Assembly (NCBI GenBank): GCA_947624195.1
Contig: CANQJH010000004.1
Span: 1-64,000 of the forward strand
Length of the DNA: 64,000 nucleotides
Source: an uncultured Clostridia bacterium
GTDB lineage: Bacteria; Bacillota; Clostridia; TANB77; CAG-508
Reading direction: 5' to 3'
Of the stretch, positions 31,672-41,774 are shown piece by piece. Under the pieces are notes generated by a model. It was not told where the DNA came from and made no database searches. It saw only the letters and a program-made list of their open reading frames with translations. The translations under genes and the position numbers were made by a program. Numbering within the stretch: the first letter of the stretch is position 1; every line of letters starts with the position of its first letter.

Positions 31672-31701
31672 AAAAGCCATTGTATTTTTACAATGGCTTT
31701 T
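31672..31701. terminator. hairpin terminator between integrase and queH
   Basis: AAAAGCCATTGTA-TTTT-TACAATGGCTTTT perfect stem with flanking A/T tracts. Confidence 0.8.
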
Positions 31702-31829
31702 ACTATTTGATAAATAGACTTAGCAAGAAAGTTTTTCCATTTTTCTCTCCTATAGATTATCATCTTTTCTCACTCATGTCAATATCCATATTCAATTTTA
31801 TATATTTTTGTATGGTATTTCGTTTACTC

Positions 31830-32435
31830 TTATGCATTGAGTTTTGAATACTCCTCTTTATCCTTCAAGATACGTTCATAATACCTATCTTTTTCCGAAA
31901 ATATGCAGCCACAGTACTTCTGTAAATATAAAGATAATTCTTTGGCTTTTTTCTTTCCTTCCCAAAATCCTTCTCTAAAGTCCCTATACAAAAAATCTAT
32001 ATTATACTCTTTGCTTAGCTTTTGCATATATGTTTTAATGAATTCATGATTTTGATATATGCTATACAAAAGTGTTGTTGAGACAGTATCATAACCGTTT
32101 GCTTTAGCATATTCAAACGTCCTTTTTAATCTTACTGGATAGCAGTAATTTGTGCATCTAGCTTTTAGGTCTTTTACCGCTTCTTTGCAAAATTCATCTA
32201 AGCCATATTCATCTTCAAATATGGCTGCTACATTTATACTTTTTGCATATTCTTTTAAACAATCTCTTCTAGCCTTGTATTCCATGTATGGATGTATGTT
32301 AGGGTTATACCAAAATAGTGTTGGCTCAATTCCTTCTTCTCTTAATTTATCAATGCAATATACGCTACAAGGTGCGCAACAAGTATGTAATAGTAATTTC
32401 ATCTTTGCTCCCATTTCTATTTCTTTATTTTTCAT
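31830..32435 (-). CDS. queH: epoxyqueuosine reductase QueH
   Basis: MKLLLHTCCAPCSVYCIDKLREEGIEPTLFWYNPNIHPYMEY; CxxC motifs of DUF208/QueH; start may be internal (MKLLL). Confidence 0.9.
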   Translation of the reverse strand: MKNKEIEMGAKMKLLLHTCCAPCSVYCIDKLREEGIEPTLFWYNPNIHPYMEYKARRDCLKEYAKSINVAAIFEDEYGLDEFCKEAVKDLKARCTNYCYPVRLKRTFEYAKANGYDTVSTTLLYSIYQNHEFIKTYMQKLSKEYNIDFLYRDFREGFWEGKKKAKELSLYLQKYCGCIFSEKDRYYERILKDKEEYSKLNA

Positions 32436-32457
32436 CTAATTTGTTCAATCTCAATTT

Positions 32458-33504
32458 TTATTCAATTTTAATTTGGTTGCTATACTTTTTGCTGGTTTCT
32501 CTTTCTGGCAAATTAATTCCTAAATGTTTGTACGCTGCGGGCAATGGTATCCTTCCTCTTGGCGTCCTTCCTACAAAGCCAATCTGTACTAGGTATGGCT
32601 CATATACATCTTCTATCGTAGAAACTTCTTCTCCTAGCGTAGTAGCCAAAGCGTCCACGCCCACTGGTCTTCCTTGATATTTATTAATTAAAGTATCTAA
32701 TAATCTTTTATCAATTGCATCTAAACCAATATCGTCTATATCTAGTTTATTTAGTGATATTTTTGCAATATCTAAAGTTATTTTTCCATTTGCTAGAACC
32801 GAGGCATAATCTCTTACTCTTTTTAAAAGTCTATTTGCAATTCTTGGTGTTCCTCTTGACCTTTTAGCAATTTCCATTGCTGCTTCTTCTTCTATATCTA
32901 TGTCTAAAATTTCAGCTGACCTTTTTATTATCGTTTTTAAATCTTCTGGCTCATATAGCTCTAATCTTTCAACTATGCCAAATCTATCTCTCAAAGGTGT
33001 AGTTAATGAACCTGCTTTTGTTGTTGCTCCTATCAATGTAAACTTTGGTAAATCTAATCTTATTGATTTAGCTGTTGGTCCTTTGCCAATTATAATATCT
33101 AGTGTAAAATCTTCTAATGCTGGATACAATATTTCTTCAATATTTTTGTTTAATCTATGTATTTCATCTATGAATAGCACATCAAATTCTGACAAGTTTG
33201 TAAGTAATGCTGCTAAATCACCTGCTTTTTCTATTGCTGGGCCAGATGTTATTTTTATATTAGAATTCATTTCATTTGAAATAATATTTGCTAGAGTCGT
33301 TTTTCCTAGTCCTGGAGGGCCATATAGCAAAACGTGGTCAAGAGGCTCGCGTCTAAGTTTCGCAGCCTCTATGTAAACTTTCATATTTTCTTTTACTTTT
33401 GTTTGTCCAATATATTCTTTTAGCGTTTTAGGTCTTAAAACATTTTCTTGCTTTTCTTCATTTTCGTTTTCAAGTCCTGGATTTATTAAATCATTTTTCT
33501 CCAT
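32458..33504 (-). CDS. ruvB: Holliday junction DNA helicase RuvB
   Basis: [51 protein letters not shown]. Confidence 0.97.
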   Translation of the reverse strand: MEKNDLINPGLENENEEKQENVLRPKTLKEYIGQTKVKENMKVYIEAAKLRREPLDHVLLYGPPGLGKTTLANIISNEMNSNIKITSGPAIEKAGDLAALLTNLSEFDVLFIDEIHRLNKNIEEILYPALEDFTLDIIIGKGPTAKSIRLDLPKFTLIGATTKAGSLTTPLRDRFGIVERLELYEPEDLKTIIKRSAEILDIDIEEEAAMEIAKRSRGTPRIANRLLKRVRDYASVLANGKITLDIAKISLNKLDIDDIGLDAIDKRLLDTLINKYQGRPVGVDALATTLGEEVSTIEDVYEPYLVQIGFVGRTPRGRIPLPAAYKHLGINLPERETSKKYSNQIKIE

Positions 33505-33553
33505 TACTATACCTCATTTTAGCTAAGTTTTTATAGTATCATTTGCTTTGATA

Positions 33554-34666
33554 CTATTTTGAGCTTTTGTCTTCTAACAACATTTCTCTTTTTTTGTTTT
33601 CCTTTAATAATTCTTTGTTGTACTTTTTAATCTGCTTACTTCCTAATCCTAGAATAGCAGCAATAATCAATGCTAAAGATAATGCCTTCCAAATGCCATC
33701 ATTTATTAGTATTACTGTAAATAGTCCTATTGTTGTGCTTATACTATATAAAATGTATACAGCTTGTTTTTGGGTATATCCGTGTTTCATTATTCTATGA
33801 TGTAAATGTCCGCTATCTGCATCAAATACTGCCTTTAATGATTTTCCCTTTACTATTCTTCTGACAATAGCGAAAAGTGTATCAAAGATAGGAAGACCCA
33901 ATACTAAAACTGGTGCAATTAACACAAGCAATGTAACTGTTTTGGCTATTCCTAGTATACTTATTACGGCTAATGAAAACCCTAAGAATTGTGCTCCCAC
34001 GTCTCCTATAAATGTTTTAGCTGGATTTGCATTGTATGGGAAGAATCCCAATATTGCTCCTGCTAAAGCAGTTATTAAGATTATTGATATTATTGGAGAG
34101 TCAGTTGTTGCAAATATTAAAAGTAAAAATATGCAAGAAATTAAAGTAATACCAGATGATAGCCCATCCAAACCATCTATTAAATTAATTGCATTGGTTA
34201 TACCCACTATCCAGCCTATAGTTAAAATAAAACTAATTGGATCTGGTAATATTCTTCCGCTTATATCGTTAATCCTTATTCCAAAAGCATATATTATTAT
34301 TGCCGCTATAATTTGAACTATCAATTTTTGAATTGGTTTTAGAGAATGTACGTCATCTAAGAATGTAAATATGCTTAAGAATATCATTCCTGTCAAAAAT
34401 CCTATCAATTTAAGTTTGTAGTTTTCCGTATCATTTAAATCTAGTTTTCCTTCTATTGACATAGTAATAACAAGATATAAAGCTGATACTAGGAATCCGG
34501 ATATTACTGCTATACCTCCTAGTCTTGGCATTGGTTTTTTGTTAACTCTCCTATCTTCTGGATAGTCTATAGCCCCTACTTTTTTTGCTAATTTTATTGT
34601 GTATGGTGTTACTACAAATGAAGTTATACACGCTAATAAAAATGCTATTGCAATATCTCCCCACAT
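33554..34666 (-). CDS. undecaprenyl-phosphate sugar-1-phosphate transferase (WecA/TagO-like)
   Basis: MPRLGGIAVISGF, NAINLIDGLDGLSSG, FIGDVGAQFLGF, DSGHLHHRIMKHG. Confidence 0.92.
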   Translation of the reverse strand: MWGDIAIAFLLACITSFVVTPYTIKLAKKVGAIDYPEDRRVNKKPMPRLGGIAVISGFLVSALYLVITMSIEGKLDLNDTENYKLKLIGFLTGMIFLSIFTFLDDVHSLKPIQKLIVQIIAAIIIYAFGIRINDISGRILPDPISFILTIGWIVGITNAINLIDGLDGLSSGITLISCIFLLLIFATTDSPIISIILITALAGAILGFFPYNANPAKTFIGDVGAQFLGFSLAVISILGIAKTVTLLVLIAPVLVLGLPIFDTLFAIVRRIVKGKSLKAVFDADSGHLHHRIMKHGYTQKQAVYILYSISTTIGLFTVILINDGIWKALSLALIIAAILGLGSKQIKKYNKELLKENKKREMLLEDKSSK

Positions 34667-34683
34667 AATATTACCTCCATATT

Positions 34684-36411
34684 TTAATAATTAAACATAT
34701 AGCCATCTCTTTCTGCATCAATTTCTTGATCTACTGTTACTTTGTCCAATATATTTAAATCGTTTAAGTTGTATAAAACACCTTGATAACCGATATTATT
34801 TAGTTTTATTTTAACATTTTCATTTTCTTTTGTATACTGTTCAAATTCTTCTAATCTAGTTTCTACATATATATTTGATATTTTTATACCTTGGATAGAT
34901 GCGCACATTACCATTAATGTATTTAAAGAAATTATTATTGCAAATATAATTCCTGAAACAAATGCCACTTTGCTTTTTCTATTTTTAAGTAATTGATATA
35001 ATGCAATTATTGGAAATACATAAATAAATGCAATATATCTAGCCCACCAATTTCCTTCAAATATTAATAGGATAATTCCTGTTGATAATATTAGTAAAAT
35101 ATATGGTATTAATTTATTGTAATCTTTATTTTTAATCCACTTAATAATCAAGTATATAAAACCAATTGTAGTTAATATAAATATACCACTATATAAGGGA
35201 CCAAATCCAGACATTCTAATATCTGGTATATTATAATTTTTTATTTCATCTTTCGTAAATGTAAATGGTATTTTTAATTCTGGTTTTGTAGTTTCTTCTG
35301 CATCTGTTGGATATGCATTTACTCCTTTTGCAAATAAAGAAATGAAGAATGTTTCTACTCTATTTTTACCTTCAAAAGATTTTGGTGCTTGCGCAGAACA
35401 TATATCAGCTACACGATCTTTGCCATATAGAGGATAGAACAAATTACCATTAAATATTGCATTTTTTGCATATGATGAAAATCCTACAACCGCTACTGCA
35501 ATAATTACCGTAACTGCGTAAAAAATTGTTTGTTCTTTTAGTTCTTTTAAGAAACTTTCTTTGCTCTCTTTATGCTTTCTCCAAAGGTTATATAAATAAG
35601 ATACTCCGCAGAATATACCAGCATAAGCTAAACCGGTAAATTTTATATTAACACTCCATAAAATTGCAGAAGCCAAAATCATTAATGTTTCTACTTTGCT
35701 TTCATCTTTATAGTCATTTTTTTGTATATTCAAGCAATATAAAACTAATATGATTGCTAAACCTAAAATTGAATCTACATACAAAGTATTCACTTGTACC
35801 ATTGTTATTGGATTTACCACTAAAAGTAAAGCAACCAGTATGCCCACAAAAACATTGCTTCTCTTAGCTACATAACTTAAGACAATGCCAAATACTATGA
35901 ACATAAATAAAAACGTAAATATTTTAGCAGATTCAATATTAGAAGTTATACTATATACTACAGCTCCAAATATTTCAGTAGCTTTAGGATAATGATTTAC
36001 CCATTTAGTATTTATATTTTCACTAGAAGGTGTAAATGCATTACCTTTCTCCTGTGTAAAGTCTTGTGAATTTTCATATACTGGATTCCATCCGTTTTTT
36101 AAACTTCCAATAGCTAATTTATGATAAGTATTACCATCAAATGTACTATCATAGATTCTTCCAAATATGAGAATACCTATAATGAAAACTGCACTTGCTA
36201 ATATAATACCTATTATATTAGTCAATTTTTTATCTTTTTTGTAAAATAACATAAATGCTACTATAGATACAATATAAATTATTGGTAAGTGCCAAGGAGT
36301 AATTGTAACCTTAACAAAAAATAAAATTGTAGTAATTAATATAATTAATGTAATAAACATTAACATAAAAACTGAAGATTTTTTTACAATTTCAATTATT
36401 TTTTCTTTCAT
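34684..36411 (-). CDS. multi-pass membrane protein, putative GT-C glycosyltransferase
   Basis: 575 aa polytopic; located in glycan cluster. Confidence 0.6.
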   Translation of the reverse strand: MKEKIIEIVKKSSVFMLMFITLIILITTILFFVKVTITPWHLPIIYIVSIVAFMLFYKKDKKLTNIIGIILASAVFIIGILIFGRIYDSTFDGNTYHKLAIGSLKNGWNPVYENSQDFTQEKGNAFTPSSENINTKWVNHYPKATEIFGAVVYSITSNIESAKIFTFLFMFIVFGIVLSYVAKRSNVFVGILVALLLVVNPITMVQVNTLYVDSILGLAIILVLYCLNIQKNDYKDESKVETLMILASAILWSVNIKFTGLAYAGIFCGVSYLYNLWRKHKESKESFLKELKEQTIFYAVTVIIAVAVVGFSSYAKNAIFNGNLFYPLYGKDRVADICSAQAPKSFEGKNRVETFFISLFAKGVNAYPTDAEETTKPELKIPFTFTKDEIKNYNIPDIRMSGFGPLYSGIFILTTIGFIYLIIKWIKNKDYNKLIPYILLILSTGIILLIFEGNWWARYIAFIYVFPIIALYQLLKNRKSKVAFVSGIIFAIIISLNTLMVMCASIQGIKISNIYVETRLEEFEQYTKENENVKIKLNNIGYQGVLYNLNDLNILDKVTVDQEIDAERDGYMFNY

Positions 36412-36472
36412 TTTCTTTTTGTTATGTTACTTATTAACATAACTTTTCCCTTTCTAAATTAAATGTGTTTAT

Positions 36473-37420
36473 CTAATTTTCATTTGTTTCTCTTACTCCG
36501 TTATATTCTTTTATTAAATACAAAGGTCTGTTTTTGGTTTCATTGAATATCCTTCCTAGATATTCTCCTACAATTCCAAATAAAAGAATTTGTATTCCAG
36601 AAAAGAATAGTACTAATAAGATTATTGCCTGAAAAGCTTGAATTACAACTCCTTCTATGCAACATTTAGCAATTACATATATAAAATATATAAATAATGC
36701 CATGAAAGTTGGAATGGCTATAAATGTAGAAATTCTAAGTGGTGATGTTGTAAATGATGTTATTCCGTCTATTGCAAGGTTTACAAGTTTTCGATAATTC
36801 CACTTGGTTTGTCCAGCTATTCTTGGGTCTCTATCATATAATATTGCTTTTTTATTGTACCCTATCCAGCTAAACATACTTTTTGAACATCTTTGAGATT
36901 CTCTAAGTTTTTTTAAAGCATTTACACATCTTCTATCTAAAAGTCTAAAATCTCCAGTGTCTTTTTGAATTTCAACATTTGTTAATGTTTGTAGTAGTCT
37001 ATAATACATTTTTGATGTGAACTTTTTAAGCCATGTTTCACCTTTTCTCGATTTGCGTTGTGCGTAAACATCGTCATAACCTTGTTCCCAATATTCCAAC
37101 ATTTTGGGGATTAATTCTGGTGGGTCTTGTAAGTCTGCATCCATAAATATTACTGCGTCACCCTTAGCATAATCAAGTCCAGCTATCATAGCAGTTTCTT
37201 TTCCAAAATTCCTAGAAAAATCTACATATGATATTCTGTTATCTTTTTCTCTATATTCTTTTATTAGTTCTAGAGTTTTGTCTTTTGAGCCATCATTTAC
37301 AAAAAGAATCTCAAATTCATAATTTTGTATACTATTTATCATCTTTTCAATTCTTTCATATAAAAATGGTAATGAATCTTGCTCATTATATGCTGGAATT
37401 ATAATTGTGACTTTTTTCAT
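36473..37420 (-). CDS. GT2 glycosyltransferase with C-terminal TM pair (GtrB/DPM1-like)
   Basis: VTIIIPAYNEQDSLPFLYERI, FMDADLQDPPELIPKMLEYW, two C-terminal TM segments. Confidence 0.9.
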   Translation of the reverse strand: MKKVTIIIPAYNEQDSLPFLYERIEKMINSIQNYEFEILFVNDGSKDKTLELIKEYREKDNRISYVDFSRNFGKETAMIAGLDYAKGDAVIFMDADLQDPPELIPKMLEYWEQGYDDVYAQRKSRKGETWLKKFTSKMYYRLLQTLTNVEIQKDTGDFRLLDRRCVNALKKLRESQRCSKSMFSWIGYNKKAILYDRDPRIAGQTKWNYRKLVNLAIDGITSFTTSPLRISTFIAIPTFMALFIYFIYVIAKCCIEGVVIQAFQAIILLVLFFSGIQILLFGIVGEYLGRIFNETKNRPLYLIKEYNGVRETNEN

Positions 37421-37499
37421 TTTAACTCCTCTTTTATTATAATTATCTGTTTTTCTTTTAACAATTTACCTTTTATTTATTGTTTTTACTTTTGACAAT

Positions 37500-39113
37500 T
37501 TACTTCTTAATTTTAGACCATGTAAACTTTTTTATTTCTATTGTAGCAATTGGAATTAGCACTATAATGTATGGGATAATATATCTTGATTTTGCCTCCC
37601 AAATTATATGGAAGAAAAAGCCTCCAATAAATATGGTTAAGAGTAATATTAATTCATTAGACAAATTTTTTCTATTTTGTATTAAAACAATCATTGTGCA
37701 TCCAAATATTATCAGCATTAATACTTTTTGTTGAAGAATTACAACATCCTTTGCATTATCCAGTGCTTGTGCTGAAAAATCTTTAACAATGTTATCATTT
37801 TGGTCTAATAATATTTTTTTCCTTATAGAAGACTGGTTATTTTCAGTCCACATAGAACATATCTTTGCTAAATAAAATCTAAAAGTATATTGTGGGTTTT
37901 CTTTAAAATAATTTAGTCTTTCTTTAATTAGATTTATATAGATTCCATTTGAATTTTCAAAATCGTGATAGGCATAATCTGCATATTCATATGTGTACCA
38001 CCCTGGCGCATAATCAGATACAGTCATTCCCATATACACATATCCTAATATTGGAAACGATTTGTTTTTATCCAAACCAGCTTTACCTAAATAATAATTT
38101 TTAATTAGGCTTGCAGGTACAAAAGTAAAAACTATGAAACAAACTATAGTTAATAACTTTAAAAAAAATATTTTATAATTTTTAGATATTGTAGAATTTT
38201 CAATGTTTTTGTGTGCTTTGCTTCCTACATTTGATTTACTTGTTTCATCATTTTTTAGCAAATCTAGAAATAGGTAAATAAGTATTGCTAAGAAGAATAT
38301 TAACGTATTCATCCTAAGTAAGTAAGATAAAGAAATGCAACCAATAAAGTAAATAATATATTTTAGCTTTCTTTCATTGCAATATCTCATTGCAAAATAC
38401 GTACCAAGCATTGCTAGTCCCATACTCGAAAAGTCTCCATATACAAATGTACAAAGTACAGGTATTGACCAAAACATAGCAATTAAAGTTATTCCAAGAT
38501 ATTTGTTTACATTATATTTTTTTGATAGTTCTTTACTTATTAGAAATATTGATATTAATGTTACTGTATTACATATTACATTTAAGAATTCTATAATTTT
38601 ATAATCAGTAGAATTCAATATTCTAAAAATAATACTCCAAATAAATGCTAACGTAATCTGTTGTTGATATCTTTCTACGTATATATCATTAGTTATTGCA
38701 CCTCCATATGTACTTCCCTCTAAAAATTTCGCTACGTTTCCGTCTTTCATTGCAACTGCTAACCCATAAGTAGTTTTTTGATCTGCAACTGGTGTTCCAC
38801 TTTTATAATTTATTATCACTACTTGCATTGTTACATACAGAAATATTACTAACCCAAATATGAGGTATTTTTTCTTTATTTTATTAGACTCTTTTTTTAA
38901 CCCTTTACATATAATAAATACAAGTATTGACAATACAACTGCAAATGTTAAAAATAATAATGTATTGTTTTTAATGGTTACTACCTCATTCATTTGCATA
39001 GTTGATGTATAGATTATATTTAGTATGAAAACAAGTGTTACAAGAAATAATCCAATTATGAAAATTAACTTTTTTATAAAATTACTCACTATTTTCTCCT
39101 TTTGTTCAATCAA
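37500..39113 (-). CDS. multi-pass membrane protein, putative GT-C glycosyltransferase
   Basis: 537 aa polytopic protein between two GtrB-like genes. Confidence 0.6.
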   Translation of the reverse strand: MIEQKEKIVSNFIKKLIFIIGLFLVTLVFILNIIYTSTMQMNEVVTIKNNTLLFLTFAVVLSILVFIICKGLKKESNKIKKKYLIFGLVIFLYVTMQVVIINYKSGTPVADQKTTYGLAVAMKDGNVAKFLEGSTYGGAITNDIYVERYQQQITLAFIWSIIFRILNSTDYKIIEFLNVICNTVTLISIFLISKELSKKYNVNKYLGITLIAMFWSIPVLCTFVYGDFSSMGLAMLGTYFAMRYCNERKLKYIIYFIGCISLSYLLRMNTLIFFLAILIYLFLDLLKNDETSKSNVGSKAHKNIENSTISKNYKIFFLKLLTIVCFIVFTFVPASLIKNYYLGKAGLDKNKSFPILGYVYMGMTVSDYAPGWYTYEYADYAYHDFENSNGIYINLIKERLNYFKENPQYTFRFYLAKICSMWTENNQSSIRKKILLDQNDNIVKDFSAQALDNAKDVVILQQKVLMLIIFGCTMIVLIQNRKNLSNELILLLTIFIGGFFFHIIWEAKSRYIIPYIIVLIPIATIEIKKFTWSKIKK

Positions 39114-39203
39114 TTGTTTAGTTATTTATAATTTACATAAATCATATTAACTAAATATAGTTTTATCCTATATATGTATACTTTTTTCACTGATTAAAAT
39201 TTA

Positions 39204-40151
39204 TTACACATTAATAGTTTTGTCAACTATATATTGTGGTCTTGCTTTAGCTTCATCATATATTCTTGCGACATATTCACCAATCATCCAAAGAGAAATT
39301 AATATAATTCCACCCAAGAAGGTTATAGTACACATTAGTGAAGTCCAACCTGGAGTTAGATTGTTCCATTTAAAAGCGAAAGATAGAATTGAATAAATTA
39401 GAACAATCACAGATATGACAACAGAAAGTATACCTAATCCTCCAACCACCTTAAGAGGTTTTGTTGAAAAACTAATTATTCCATCAGAAGCTAGCTTAAG
39501 CATTTTTTTTAGTGGATATTTTGTCTTTCCTGCAAAACGTTCTTTTCTTTCATATTCATATGCATATTGCTTAAATCCAACCCAGCTAAATAATCCTCTT
39601 AAAAATTTATTGTGTTCAGGTAAAGAGTTGACTACATCTACTACTTTTCTATCTACAAGTCTAAAATCTCCAGTATTTTTTGGAATCTCTATATCTGATA
39701 GTTTATTTATCATTGAATAAAATGCTTTTGCAGTTAAAAGTTTAAATGGAGATTCTCCTTCTCTTGATTTTCTTTTACCATAAATTACTTCATACCCTTC
39801 TTCCCACTTTTTCATCATATCTGGTATAAGTTCAGGTGGATCTTGAAGGTCTGCATCCATTATAATAATGGCGTCACCTGTGACATATTTAAGTCCAGCA
39901 GTTACTGCAACTTGGTGTCCAAAATTTCTTGAAAATGATATTAATTTTATTTTTTTATCTTGCTTGGCTATATTTTCCAGAATTTCTAAAGTCTTATCCT
40001 GAGAACCATCATTTACAAAAATTATTTCGTAGTCATACTTTGCTCTCATATCATATAATATTTTAGAAACTCTTTGATAGCATTCTTCTGCAACCTCTTC
40101 TTCATAGTACATTGGTATTACAAGTGAAATTTTTTTCATTTTTTTCACCAC
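39204..40151 (-). CDS. GT2 glycosyltransferase (GtrB/DPM1-like)
   Basis: ISLVIPMYYEEEVAEECYQRVSKIL, IMDADLQDPPELIPDMMKKWEEGYEVIYGKR. Confidence 0.9.
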   Translation of the reverse strand: MVKKMKKISLVIPMYYEEEVAEECYQRVSKILYDMRAKYDYEIIFVNDGSQDKTLEILENIAKQDKKIKLISFSRNFGHQVAVTAGLKYVTGDAIIIMDADLQDPPELIPDMMKKWEEGYEVIYGKRKSREGESPFKLLTAKAFYSMINKLSDIEIPKNTGDFRLVDRKVVDVVNSLPEHNKFLRGLFSWVGFKQYAYEYERKERFAGKTKYPLKKMLKLASDGIISFSTKPLKVVGGLGILSVVISVIVLIYSILSFAFKWNNLTPGWTSLMCTITFLGGIILISLWMIGEYVARIYDEAKARPQYIVDKTINV

Positions 40152-40190
40152 AATGTTGATTTATTTTGATAATCAACATATTCCTTTCCT

Positions 40191-41708
40191 TTATTTTCTT
40201 ACTTTATTTAAATTTTTTAATTTTTTTAGTATGTTATCTACTAATGTTTCCACATTATTTATACAGTAAGCTCCTAGCAAACAGAATATTGGCAATAAGA
40301 AATATCCATATCTCGACTCAGCTTCCCATATTATTAGAAATAGTGCAATTCCTACTATTGAAATTCCTAAAACCTTTACTGTTTCGTTCTTTTCTTTTTT
40401 TAGCACTTCCATTATAATTCCAACTAGCATTATAACAAAAAGTGTTTTATTAAAATGTCTCATATATGGTCTAAAAAATGCATGTGATTTTGTTCCTATA
40501 ATATATTTATATGGAATACTTTCAGTATCTAATGTATCCCACCCTATTGTTTCTAACACATCATAACCTTCATCATTCCAGACAAAATTAAATTTGTTAG
40601 CTAAAAATTTAATATAACCTAAGGCTCCATAATTTTTTAGTCTTTCTTTTATCTTTTCAATATTTGCTTTTTTCTTTTCTTCATAATTTCCTGAGGAAGC
40701 TGTATAATCCGAATCTTTTTGATTATATCCTCCATATCTGCCTTCTATACCTCCATCATCATTAGGATTTGACAACCCCATCATAATCCAGTGAGTTAAT
40801 GGATATTCTATATCATTTTTTCTTTTGTCTTGTATAATAAATTTCTCACATACTTTGTTAAATCCTGTAATTAAAATTACAAATGTTAAAATAATTATAC
40901 ATAAGTCTTTAAATGTTTTTTTGTTCATATCTGTAAAAATTTTATTTATAATTATCGCAACTAATATGATACAAGCCACTGGTTTAATGCAGTATCCAGC
41001 CACACCCATTAAGGTCATCATTATTAAGCTTGTATAGTATTTCTTTTTTGACTTATCTTTATTTTCTTTTGCAATGAGCCAGAAATACAATGTTGCAACA
41101 GGAAACAAAACAGATAATGTATCTGTATAAACAATTGGAGCATATAAATAAAGTGGTGCGCAACCAAGTAATAATATCAAAGCATTTAATACTAATTTAT
41201 TTCCACCTATTTTTTTCGCTACTAATATAGTAAAAACAGCACTTATAAAAATAAACAATATGTTTATGAAATATGCTCCTACCTCACTTCCAAAGAAAAG
41301 TTTCATTGATAAGGTTACTATTATTAGTGCTCCCCAGTTATTTGGAAATATTTTATAGTAATACATGTAGCCATAGCTTCCTGTATTAGCAATTTCATGT
41401 GCACTTTCCATGATAAATTTAAAATCCCAATTATATTGTACTCTAAAATAATAAACAGATAAATATGTTAACATAAGAAATATTATTAATCCAACAATTG
41501 TAATAATCTTAGTAGTTTTATCTTTTAATTTATTTATAATAAATTTGTTACATAAAATTAGCAACATTATTCCAATAATTATACCAACTATATTTCCAAT
41601 AATATTTACGTTAATTATATGAGAGCAATTTATTAAAAATAGAACTAATATTATTGCAAAATATGCAATAAATGTATAACTTTTATAAAAGAAATTTTTT
41701 ATCATCAT
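40191..41708 (-). CDS. multi-pass membrane protein, putative GT-C glycosyltransferase
   Basis: 505 aa polytopic protein in glycan cluster. Confidence 0.6.
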   Translation of the reverse strand: MMIKNFFYKSYTFIAYFAIILVLFLINCSHIINVNIIGNIVGIIIGIMLLILCNKFIINKLKDKTTKIITIVGLIIFLMLTYLSVYYFRVQYNWDFKFIMESAHEIANTGSYGYMYYYKIFPNNWGALIIVTLSMKLFFGSEVGAYFINILFIFISAVFTILVAKKIGGNKLVLNALILLLGCAPLYLYAPIVYTDTLSVLFPVATLYFWLIAKENKDKSKKKYYTSLIMMTLMGVAGYCIKPVACIILVAIIINKIFTDMNKKTFKDLCIIILTFVILITGFNKVCEKFIIQDKRKNDIEYPLTHWIMMGLSNPNDDGGIEGRYGGYNQKDSDYTASSGNYEEKKKANIEKIKERLKNYGALGYIKFLANKFNFVWNDEGYDVLETIGWDTLDTESIPYKYIIGTKSHAFFRPYMRHFNKTLFVIMLVGIIMEVLKKEKNETVKVLGISIVGIALFLIIWEAESRYGYFLLPIFCLLGAYCINNVETLVDNILKKLKNLNKVRK

Positions 41709-41774
41709 TCATTCCTCCGAGTTAATATACGATTAATGTAATTTTACAGCTTGTTTCAAAATCTCTTTTGCTGG